From positions 1-7,912 of the forward strand of contig JAVHXR010000113.1 of the NCBI GenBank assembly GCA_031119515.1: DNA of 7,912 nucleotides, in the 5' to 3' direction. The position numbers and the translations under genes are program-made. Each line of letters opens with the position of its first letter. The first letter of the stretch is position 1. Origin of the DNA: Propionicimonas sp. Lineage in GTDB: Bacteria; Actinomycetota; Actinomycetes; Propionibacteriales; Propionibacteriaceae. Positions 1-5,075 of this stretch are shown here, piece after piece. Under the pieces are notes generated by a model. That model was given only the letters and a program-made list of their open reading frames with translations, made no database searches and had not been told where the DNA came from.

Positions 1-80
1 AGCCTTCCTCGTCGACAGCCAGCCTTCCTCGTCGACAGCCAGCCTTCCTCGTCGACAGCCAGCCTTCCTCGTCGAGGGCC
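1..80. repeat. 20-bp tandem repeat, four units, at the window edge
   Basis: The unit AGCCTTCCTCGTCGACAGCC occurs three times exactly (1-20, 21-40, 41-60). A fourth copy at 61-80 differs at two positions (GAGGGCC instead of GACAGCC at its end). The next bases (AGCCCC) look like the decayed start of a fifth copy. Each perfect unit contains the palindrome GTCGAC. The 20-bp period is not a multiple of three, so a translated peptide repeat is unlikely. The array starts on a unit boundary exactly at base 1, so its true length cannot be seen. It may continue to the left or mark a contig break. Confidence 0.93.
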
Positions 81-314
81 AGCCCCTGTGCTCGGCCGAC
101 GTCCCTCCCCGGACTGCAGGCGCGACGCCTCGCCCGGCCAGGGCGGCGTTGCAGGGTGCAGGAACGGATGCGGCGCCGGGTCGCTCCGGTGAGGGGCACT
201 GCCGGTACCCGGTTCGACAGGCACTCCCGCAGCGACGCCGGTGCGTGTTCGATGGACCACGGACGCCCGCGGCCCTCGGCCACCGGCGGGCGCCGGTCGA
301 CGAGAGAGAGTTTC
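81..314. other. Non-coding leader upstream of the dehydrogenase
   Basis: This GC-rich stretch carries no gene I can support. An open frame runs through it into the dehydrogenase, but its translation is arginine-rich and does not look like the N-terminus of any dehydrogenase. It contains a weak imperfect hairpin near 124-150, three TGCAGG words between 115 and 156, and a clean dyad at 282-297. No convincing -35/-10 pair was found. TTCGACA at 213-219 resembles a -35 box, but no TANNNT box follows at the right distance. The promoter of the downstream operon is presumably here. Confidence 0.6.
282..297. promoter_or_regulatory. Inverted repeat just upstream of the dehydrogenase start
   Basis: The sequence ACCGGCG-GG-CGCCGGT is a perfect dyad with 7-bp arms and a 2-bp centre. 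It ends 17 nt before the GTG start of the dehydrogenase. A second, overlapping inverted repeat pairs CGCCCGC (264-270) with GCGGGCG (286-292). Its position would suit an operator or a 5'-UTR stem for the operon. Such dyads also arise by chance in very GC-rich DNA, so the assignment is tentative. Confidence 0.3.
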
Positions 315-1364
315 GTGAAGGCAACATTCATGTACGGCGCGGGCGACGTCCGCGTCGAGCAGGTCCCGGACCCGTCCATCCAGCTGCCCACGGACGCCGT
401 CGTGCGCCTGGTGCGCGCCTGCATCTGTGGATCCGACCTGCACCCGTACCACTCCCTGCCGGCGTCCGGCCGGGGCAATCCGATGGGCCACGAACTCATC
501 GGGGTCGTCGAGGCTGTCGGTTCGCAGGTCACCTCGGTACGGCCGGGGGACTTCGTGATCGCGCCGTTCGCGGTCAGCGACAACACCTGCGTCTTCTGCC
601 GCGAGGGCCTGCACACCGCCTGCCTGCACGGCGGCTGGTACGGCAACCCCGCCAACGGCGGCCTGCAGGCCGAGCTGTCGAGGATCCCGCTGGCCGACGG
701 CAGCCTGGTGAAGGTACCTGACGTCGACCCGGCGACTGCGGACGAGGGACTGCTCGCCTCCCTGCTCACGCTGTCAGACGTGTACCTGACCGGCTGGCAC
801 GCCGCCGTCCAGGGCAGGGTCGCGCCGGGCAGGACCGTCACCGTGATCGGGGACGGCGCGGTCGGGCTGTCCGCCGTCCTCGCCTCGCGGCAACTCGGGG
901 CGGAGCGGATCATCCTGATGGGCCGGCACCGCGACCGGACCGACCTGGGGGTGGAGTGGGGTGCGACCGACGTCGTCGCCGAGCGGGGCCCGGAGGGGAT
1001 CGCGAGGGTCCTCGACCTCACCGACGGCGAGGGCAGCCACGTGGTGCTCGAAGCCGTCGGACTGATGCCAGCCTACGAGCAGGCCCACGGCGTGGTCCGG
1101 CCCGGCGGGGTGATCTCCCGGGTCGGGGTGCCGCAGTACGAGTCCGCTCCGATCGGGTTCGGCTCGCTCTTCGGCAAGAACGCAGCCCTCACCGGCGGCC
1201 CCGCGCCCGTCCGCGCCTACCTGGAGGGCGCCCTGGCGCAGGTGCTGGCCGGAGAGATCGACCCCGGCCGGGTGTTCGACCGCTCGGTCGGCCTGGACGA
1301 CGTCCCCGCGGGTTACGCCGCGATGGACGCCCGCCAGGCCCTCAAGGTGATGATCACCGCCTAG
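315..1364 (+). CDS. Zinc-dependent medium-chain alcohol dehydrogenase
   Basis: A 349-residue protein predicted to oxidise an alcohol or reduce a carbonyl with NAD(P), in the cytoplasm. The N-terminal GroES-like domain carries the catalytic zinc site (C38 in CICGSD, then H59-E60 in GHE). A structural-zinc lobe has C92, C95 and C103, with D89 where the fourth cysteine normally sits. As I recall, this Asp variant (SDxTCxFCREGL) is typical of one bacterial subfamily. D155 in LSDVYLTGWHA matches a conserved active-site stretch. The Rossmann domain has GDGAVG at 179-184. G203-R204 after the second strand, with more basic residues nearby, hints at NADP(H), an inference only. The GTG at 315 is chosen because the family N-terminus (KATFMYGAGDVRVE) begins there and a GAGAGAGAG stretch (302-310) lies 4 nt upstream. 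The substrate is unknown. The reductase gene follows after 20 nt, so the two are probably co-transcribed. Confidence 0.93.
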   Translation: MKATFMYGAGDVRVEQVPDPSIQLPTDAVVRLVRACICGSDLHPYHSLPASGRGNPMGHELIGVVEAVGSQVTSVRPGDFVIAPFAVSDNTCVFCREGLHTACLHGGWYGNPANGGLQAELSRIPLADGSLVKVPDVDPATADEGLLASLLTLSDVYLTGWHAAVQGRVAPGRTVTVIGDGAVGLSAVLASRQLGAERIILMGRHRDRTDLGVEWGATDVVAERGPEGIARVLDLTDGEGSHVVLEAVGLMPAYEQAHGVVRPGGVISRVGVPQYESAPIGFGSLFGKNAALTGGPAPVRAYLEGALAQVLAGEIDPGRVFDRSVGLDDVPAGYAAMDARQALKVMITA

Positions 1365-1369
1365 TTCGC

Positions 1370-1375
1370 AGGAGG
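1370..1375 (+). promoter_or_regulatory. Ribosome binding site fixing the reductase start
   Basis: A perfect AGGAGG lies 9 nt before the ATG at 1385 and just after the dehydrogenase stop codon (1362-1364). It settles the reductase start. The open frame extends further upstream, but only by overlapping the dehydrogenase in another frame. Confidence 0.85.
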
Positions 1376-1384
1376 CAGGTAAGC

Positions 1385-2371
1385 ATGCACACCAGAACAC
1401 TCGGACACGGCCTCGAGGTCTCGGCCATCGGCCTCGGTGCGATGGGGATGTCGATGTCGTACGGGCCGAACCCCGGCTCGCGCGACGACATGATCGGCGT
1501 GATCCGTCACGCCGTCGAGCAGGGCGTCACGTTCATCGACACCGCGGAGGTCTACGGGCCGTACGCCAACGAGGAGCTGGTCGGCGAGGCGATCGCACCG
1601 GTGCGCGACCAGGTGGTGGTCGCCACCAAGTTCGGCTGGAACATCGTCGACGGGGCCATGCGCGGCACCGACTCCCGTCCGGAGCGGATCCGGCGGGTGG
1701 CGGACGCCTCGCTGAAGCGGCTGGGGGTGGACGCGATCGACCTGTTCTACCAGCACCGCGTCGACCCCGAGGTCCCGATCGAGGACGTCGCCGGCGCCGT
1801 CGGCGAGCTCGTCGCCGCAGGCAAGGTGCGCCACTTCGGTCTCTCGGAGGCCGGGGCGGCGACGATCCGGCGCGCGCACGCGGTGTTCCCCGTGACGGCG
1901 GTGCAGAGCGAGTACTCGCTGTGGACCCGTGACCCGGAGGCCGAGGTGCTGCCGGCGTGCGCGGAGCTGGGTATCGGCTTCGTCGCGTTCAGCCCGCTCG
2001 GCAAGGGGTTCTTCACCGGCACGGTAGGCCCTGCCACCCGCTTCGCACCGGACGAGATCCGCTCCCGGGTGCCTCGGTTCGAGGCGGCCAACCTGAGCGC
2101 GAACCAGGCACTGATCGACCATGTCCGGGTACTCGCCGGGCAGCGGGATGCCTCGCCCGCCCAGGTCGCGCTGGCCTGGTTGCTGGCGCAGCGGCCGTTC
2201 ATCGTGCCGATCCCCGGCACCCGCCGGCGGGAGCGGATCGAAGAGAACGCCGGTGCCGCCGCGCTCCCGCTGTCGGCCGACGACCTCGCGGGCCTCGACT
2301 CGCTGGTCGAGCGGATCGGGGTGGCGGGCAACCGCTACGACGATGCCGGCCTGCGCATGGTCGGGCTCTGA
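1385..2371 (+). CDS. Aldo/keto reductase
   Basis: A 328-residue cytoplasmic, monomeric-type oxidoreductase, predicted to reduce aldehydes or ketones with NADPH through a TIM barrel. The catalytic tetrad is complete: D52 and Y57 (FIDTAEVYG), K82 (ATKFGW) and H124 (FYQHRVD). The C-terminal cofactor region includes FSPLGKGFFTG and the PIPGTRRRERIEEN segment typical of the phosphate-binding loop. The overall pattern (LGLGAMGMS-like N-terminus, QHRVDP, PIPGT) resembles the AKR13-like bacterial group. The length is normal and no key residue is missing. The start is set by AGGAGG at 1370-1375. It lies between the dehydrogenase and the cupin (12 nt downstream), so all three probably share a transcript. 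The sequence does not tell whether it acts in series with the dehydrogenase or in parallel on related carbonyls. AKR family membership is sure; the substrate is not. Confidence 0.94.
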   Translation: MHTRTLGHGLEVSAIGLGAMGMSMSYGPNPGSRDDMIGVIRHAVEQGVTFIDTAEVYGPYANEELVGEAIAPVRDQVVVATKFGWNIVDGAMRGTDSRPERIRRVADASLKRLGVDAIDLFYQHRVDPEVPIEDVAGAVGELVAAGKVRHFGLSEAGAATIRRAHAVFPVTAVQSEYSLWTRDPEAEVLPACAELGIGFVAFSPLGKGFFTGTVGPATRFAPDEIRSRVPRFEAANLSANQALIDHVRVLAGQRDASPAQVALAWLLAQRPFIVPIPGTRRRERIEENAGAAALPLSADDLAGLDSLVERIGVAGNRYDDAGLRMVGL

Positions 2372-2383
2372 GGGGGGAGTGGC

Positions 2384-2806
2384 GTGAGCACCAGACCGCT
2401 CCCGAACGGCCCGACCGTGAAGGGGCCCGAGCAGTGGTTCACCGGCGACGTCTACTTCAACGCCTACTACGCCGGCCAGGAGCCGTCCCGGACCCGCCTG
2501 AACCTCGTCCGGTTCGCTCCGGGCGCGCACACGGCGTGGCACGCGCACGCCGTCGGGCAGACGCTGCACGTGACCGAGGGCCTCGGCTACGTCCAGTCGA
2601 GAGGGGAGGACGTGATCGTCCTCCGCCCCGGCGACACCGTCCACACCCCGGCCGGTGAGTGGCACTGGCACGGCGCGACAGCTGACCAGTTCATGTGCCA
2701 CCTCGCGTTGTGGGAGGCCCCGGATCCCGCGGGCGGGCAGCCGGAGACCACCTGGGGCGAGAAGCTGGGCGAGGACGAGTACCCGGCCGCGCCGGGAGAG
2801 GGGTAG
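2384..2806 (+). CDS. Single-domain metal cupin, hydroxynitrile-lyase-like
   Basis: A 140-residue cytoplasmic protein with one cupin barrel. Motif 1 is G47-x5-H53-x-H55-x3-Q59-x6-G66, with glutamine in place of the usual glutamate. Motif 2 contains PGDTVHTPAGEWHWH, with H94 as the fourth ligand. The ligand set H53/H55/Q59/H94, H106, and the flanking GPxxWFTG and PGAxTAWHxHxxGQTL segments match, from memory, the manganese-dependent cupin hydroxynitrile lyases of Granulicella and Acidobacterium, even in residue numbering. Pocket residues differ: N40 instead of Ala and W110 instead of Gln. Most relatives of this fold are uncharacterised, so a cyanohydrin lyase function is only a hypothesis. Other metal-cupin activities (isomerase, dioxygenase, decarboxylase partner) are possible. 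The GTG start at 2384 follows a GGGGGGAG ribosome binding site (2372-2379), 12 nt after the reductase stop, which indicates co-transcription. Confidence 0.88.
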   Translation: MSTRPLPNGPTVKGPEQWFTGDVYFNAYYAGQEPSRTRLNLVRFAPGAHTAWHAHAVGQTLHVTEGLGYVQSRGEDVIVLRPGDTVHTPAGEWHWHGATADQFMCHLALWEAPDPAGGQPETTWGEKLGEDEYPAAPGEG

Positions 2807-2816
2807 CGGGCGTGCC

Positions 2817-2829
2817 TGCCGCAGCGGCA
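2817..2829. promoter_or_regulatory. Small dyad over the -35 region of the regulator gene
   Basis: TGCCG-CAG-CGGCA has perfect 5-bp arms and a 3-bp centre. It begins 10 nt after the cupin stop and ends 11 nt before the TACGCT box, so it covers the place where a -35 element would lie. This suits an autoregulatory operator. The dyad is short and the DNA is GC-rich, so chance is a real alternative. Confidence 0.25.
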
Positions 2830-2840
2830 AGGGGAGCGCC

Positions 2841-2846
2841 TACGCT
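2841..2846 (+). promoter_or_regulatory. Probable -10 box of a leaderless promoter
   Basis: TACGCT fits the actinobacterial TANNNT -10 consensus. It ends 7 nt before the ATG at 2854, so transcription would begin at or next to the start codon. The only Shine-Dalgarno-like stretch next to the start (GAGGGG, 2847-2852) is just 1 nt from the ATG, too close to work normally, which supports leaderless initiation. The -35 region is weak (about 2816-2822, CTGCCGC). Confidence 0.5.
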
Positions 2847-2853
2847 GAGGGGC

Positions 2854-3747
2854 ATGGCGGGCACCGACCTGCGGGCGGAGGTCCGTGAGTTCCTCAGCTC
2901 GCGGCGCGCCCGGATCACGCCCGAGCGCGCCGGGCTGCCGTCCTACGGCGGCCACCGGCGGGTCCCTGGCCTGCGTCGCGAGGAGGTCGCGATGCTCGCC
3001 GGGCTGTCGGTCGACTACTACGTCCGGCTCGAGCGCGGGAACCTCGCCGGTGCCTCGGAGGGCGTGCTGGACGCGCTGGCGACCACGCTCGAGTTCGATG
3101 AGGCGGAGCGGGAGTACCTGTTCGACCTGGCGCGGGCCTCCGGCCCGGGCCGCAAGCGCGCGGTCAGCCCGGCCACCACGATCCGGCCGGCGCTGCGCCG
3201 GGTGCTGGACGCGCTCTCCGACAACCCGGCATGGATCCGGAACGGGCGACACGACCTGCTCGCCGCGAACCCGTTGGGGCGGGCGCTGTACTCGCCGGTG
3301 TTCGACGACCCGCGGCGGCCGGTGAACACGACCCGCTTCGCCTACCTGAACCCGGCCGCCCGGCAGTTCTGGCGCGACTACGACCAGATCGCCCACGACG
3401 CCGCGGCGATGCTTCGGCTGGAGGCGGGCCGGAACCCGCACGACCCCGAACTGATCAAGCTGGTCGGCGAGCTCTCCACCCTGAGCGAGGAGTTCCGGCA
3501 GCAGTGGGCGTCTCGGGACGTGAAGTTCCACCGCGGCGGTCGGAAGCGGCTCCACCACCCGGTGGTGGGCGACCTCGACCTCGACTACGAGTCCTTCGAG
3601 ATCGCCAGCGACCCCGGTCTGGTGCTCAATGTCTACACCGCGCCGCCGGGATCCGCCTCGGCCGACGGGCTCCGGCTGCTCGCGTCCTGGGCGGCGACGC
3701 AGCTCACCCCGGCCGAAGCCGGCGACGCGTCCGTGCGGCCGGGGTAG
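2854..3747 (+). CDS. XRE-family regulator with MmyB-like ligand-binding domain
   Basis: A 297-residue DNA-binding regulator. Residues about 6-65 form an HTH of the XRE type. The HTH core is at about 40-62 (GLRREEVAMLAGLSVDYYVRLERG), a strongly diagnostic stretch for this family. Residues about 105-275 match the MmyB-type, PAS-like ligand-binding domain (NPAWIRNGRHDLLAANPLG, FAYLNPAARQFWRDYDQIA, LxxEFRQQWASRDV, DYESFEIASDPGLVLNVYTAPPGS). Family members bind small hydrophobic ligands in known structures and often control neighbouring oxidoreductase genes, typically as repressors. It is normally placed divergently from its targets, but here it lies downstream on the same strand, 47 nt after the cupin. 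ATG 2854 is chosen because the conserved N-terminus starts there; the longer frame from 2695 overlaps the cupin gene. A likely leaderless promoter precedes it. Its effector is unknown. The dehydrogenase-reductase-cupin genes are the obvious target, by inference. Confidence 0.93.
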   Translation: MAGTDLRAEVREFLSSRRARITPERAGLPSYGGHRRVPGLRREEVAMLAGLSVDYYVRLERGNLAGASEGVLDALATTLEFDEAEREYLFDLARASGPGRKRAVSPATTIRPALRRVLDALSDNPAWIRNGRHDLLAANPLGRALYSPVFDDPRRPVNTTRFAYLNPAARQFWRDYDQIAHDAAAMLRLEAGRNPHDPELIKLVGELSTLSEEFRQQWASRDVKFHRGGRKRLHHPVVGDLDLDYESFEIASDPGLVLNVYTAPPGSASADGLRLLASWAATQLTPAEAGDASVRPG

Positions 3748-3785
3748 CGGCAGCGGGCCCGCCTCCCGGTCCGAGGATGGAAAGG

Positions 3786-3821
3786 GGAGTGCCCCGGGAC
3801 CTGCAGGTCCCGGGGCACTCC
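3786..3821. terminator. Bidirectional terminator, perfect 36-bp palindrome
   Basis: All 18 base pairs of the two arms match, from G3786 paired with C3821 to the central G3803/C3804, including the GC-rich core CCCCGGGACC. It lies between two convergent genes, 38 nt after the regulator stop and 25 nt before the stop of the sugar-binding protein gene (which ends at 3847). On the minus strand the stem is followed by CCTTTCC; on the plus strand there is no T-run. A shared terminator for both operons is the natural reading, as actinobacterial terminators often lack U-tracts. No other function is evident. Confidence 0.8.
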
Positions 3822-3846
3822 GTCTCGTGGGTGTTGCTGGTTGGTG

Positions 3847-4971
3847 TTATTTGGTGAGGGGGCCGAGGGTGGGGTCGTTTGCATAGACCTCGGCGGCGTT
3901 GTCCTTGGTGACGATGACGGGTTCGATGAGGTAGCTGGGGACGACCTTGACCCCGTTGTCGTAGGTTTCGGTGTCGTTGGGTTCGGGGGTTTGGCCGGCG
4001 GCGAGTTGGTTGACGAACTCGATGGTTTGGGCGACCAGGGTGCGGGTGTCCTTGTAGATGGTGGAGTACTGCTTGCCGTCCATGATCCACTTGACGGACT
4101 CGACTTCGGAGTCCTGGCCGGTCGCGACGGGCCAGTCGTCGCCGGTCATGCCGGCTTGTTCGGCCGAGGTGAGGGCGGCGCGGGCGAGGGTGTCGTTGGG
4201 GGACAGGATGCCGTGCAGCGGCTTGTCGGTGTAGTTCGCGGCGAGCAGGGTGTCGAACCGCTTCTGGACGTTCTCGGCTTTCCAGCCCTGGGTGGCGACC
4301 TGTTCGAAGGTGGTCTGTCCGGAGACGACCTTGAGGGTGCCGTCGTCGATCTTGGGCTGGAGGACGCTCATGGCGCCGTCGAAGAACTTGCCCGAGTTCG
4401 CGTCGTCGGGGGAGCCGGCGATGAGTTCGACGTTGTAGGGGGCGTCGCCCTTGAGGGCGGCGAGCCCGTCGAGCAGGGCGGTGCCTTGCAGGACGCCGAC
4501 CTTGAAGTTGTCGAACGCGACGTAGAAGTCGACGTCGGCGGTGTTGGTCAGGAGCCGGTCGTAGGCCATGACGAACGCGCCGGCGTCCTTGGCCTGCTTC
4601 AGCTGGGTGCCGAGCTGGCCGCCGTCGATGGCGCCGACCACGACGACCTTGGCGCCCTGGGTGACCATGGCGGAGATCTGGTTCTGCTGCTCGGCGACGC
4701 CGGAGTTCGCGAACTGGACGCTGGGCTTGAACCCGGCGGCGGTCAGGCCGTCGTTGAACAGCTGCTCGGCGAGCACCCAGTTCTCCGAGGTCTTCTGCGG
4801 CAGGGAGACACCGATCACGCTGCCGGCGGGGAACCCGGCGGCCGGTGCGGTGGTCTCGGTGCCGGTGGTTGCCGGCGCGGACGCCGACGGCGCGGCGGGG
4901 GTGCCACAGGCGGTCAACGCCAGGGCGCCCACGGCTGCGATACCCATCGCAACCTTGGTGTACTTCCTCAT
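3847..4971 (-). CDS. chvE: ChvE-type multiple-monosaccharide-binding lipoprotein
   Basis: A 374-residue extracellular receptor of a sugar ABC importer. It is anchored by lipid at C22: residues 1-21 are a lipoprotein signal peptide with basic start RKYTK, a hydrophobic core and lipobox LTAC. A Thr/Ala/Pro/Ser linker (about 23-50) leads into a two-lobed type I periplasmic binding fold. It matches Agrobacterium ChvE along its length as I recall that protein: QISAMVTQGAKV, AIDG, AYDRL (D138, R139), FDNFKVGVLQ (153-162), AGSPDDAN (185-192), FDGAMSVL, GQDSEVESVKWI, YSTIYKDTRTL and NGVKVVPSYLIEPV. ChvE binds glucose, galactose, arabinose and sugar acids; the exact ligand here is not known. Its position beside matching permease and ATPase genes supports the role. 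ATG 4971 is chosen over the frame start at 5055 because the signal peptide begins there and AAAGAGG lies 5 nt upstream. The last 50 codons before the stop are strongly C-ending (39 of 50), unlike the ATPase gene. Confidence 0.96.
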   Translation of the reverse strand: MRKYTKVAMGIAAVGALALTACGTPAAPSASAPATTGTETTAPAAGFPAGSVIGVSLPQKTSENWVLAEQLFNDGLTAAGFKPSVQFANSGVAEQQNQISAMVTQGAKVVVVGAIDGGQLGTQLKQAKDAGAFVMAYDRLLTNTADVDFYVAFDNFKVGVLQGTALLDGLAALKGDAPYNVELIAGSPDDANSGKFFDGAMSVLQPKIDDGTLKVVSGQTTFEQVATQGWKAENVQKRFDTLLAANYTDKPLHGILSPNDTLARAALTSAEQAGMTGDDWPVATGQDSEVESVKWIMDGKQYSTIYKDTRTLVAQTIEFVNQLAAGQTPEPNDTETYDNGVKVVPSYLIEPVIVTKDNAAEVYANDPTLGPLTK

Positions 4972-4976
4972 CACTA

Positions 4977-4983
4977 CCTCTTT
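4977..4983 (-). promoter_or_regulatory. Ribosome binding site fixing the lipoprotein start
   Basis: Read on the minus strand, AAAGAGG lies 5 nt before the ATG at 4971. It selects this start over the upstream in-frame ATG codons at 5055 and 4995, which would add a non-signal, Arg/His-rich leader in front of the lipoprotein signal peptide. Confidence 0.75.
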
Positions 4984-4991
4984 CTGGTTGT

Positions 4992-5039
4992 GCATCCGCA
5001 GGGGATGCCGTTGTGCGTGACGCCGCGTCAGCTCCGAGC
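4992..5039. promoter_or_regulatory. Cluster of inverted repeats before the lipoprotein gene
   Basis: The 104-nt gap between the permease stop and the lipoprotein start contains three short perfect inverted repeats in this span. They are GCATCC/GGATGC with a 5-nt loop (4992-5008), TGACGC-C-GCGTCA (5018-5030) and, directly abutting it, GCTC-C-GAGC (5031-5039). A further 10-bp palindrome, CCGGGCCCGG, lies at 5060-5069. They could form mRNA stems that protect or separate the lipoprotein transcript, or TGACGC-C-GCGTCA could be an operator. No good -35/-10 pair was found on the minus strand in the gap. Confidence 0.35.
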
Positions 5040-5075
5040 GGCGCAAACGATTCAAGGGGCCGGGCCCGGGTGGGG

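Noticed and set aside
124..150. GC hairpin in the leader, considered as a terminator of an upstream gene.
   Set aside because: The stem needs a bulge, there is no T-run after it, and no upstream gene is visible in the window.
278..290. The 13-mer GGCCACCGGCGGG shared with 2950-2962.
   Set aside because: The second copy lies inside the regulator coding sequence (Gly-His-Arg-Arg region), and the match is made of common GC-rich words. It is most likely chance, not a shared binding site.
291..299. Degenerate second Walker A of the ATPase (residues 291-299 of the protein, not bases), considered as a sign of decay.
   Set aside because: A GLMGAGRTE-like second site is normal in tandem sugar ATPases of this family, and the other NBD2 motifs are intact.
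156..314. N-terminal extension of the dehydrogenase frame up to an ATG at 156.
   Set aside because: The translated extension is Arg-rich and unlike any dehydrogenase N-terminus. The family start falls at GTG 315, with a purine-rich binding site just before it.
1361..2830. Long minus-strand open frame opposite the reductase and cupin genes.
   Set aside because: Its product is a low-complexity Arg/Pro/Gly/Val-rich sequence with no motif, as expected opposite a GC-rich gene. The plus-strand frames carry complete catalytic motifs.
2695..2853. Upstream extension of the regulator frame to an ATG at 2695.
   Set aside because: It would overlap the end of the cupin gene by more than 100 nt and adds residues without family likeness. 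The conserved N-terminus begins at 2854.
4972..5055. Longer lipoprotein start at 5055 or 4995.
   Set aside because: Both put a polar leader before the signal peptide. The ribosome binding site and the lipobox fit the start at 4971.
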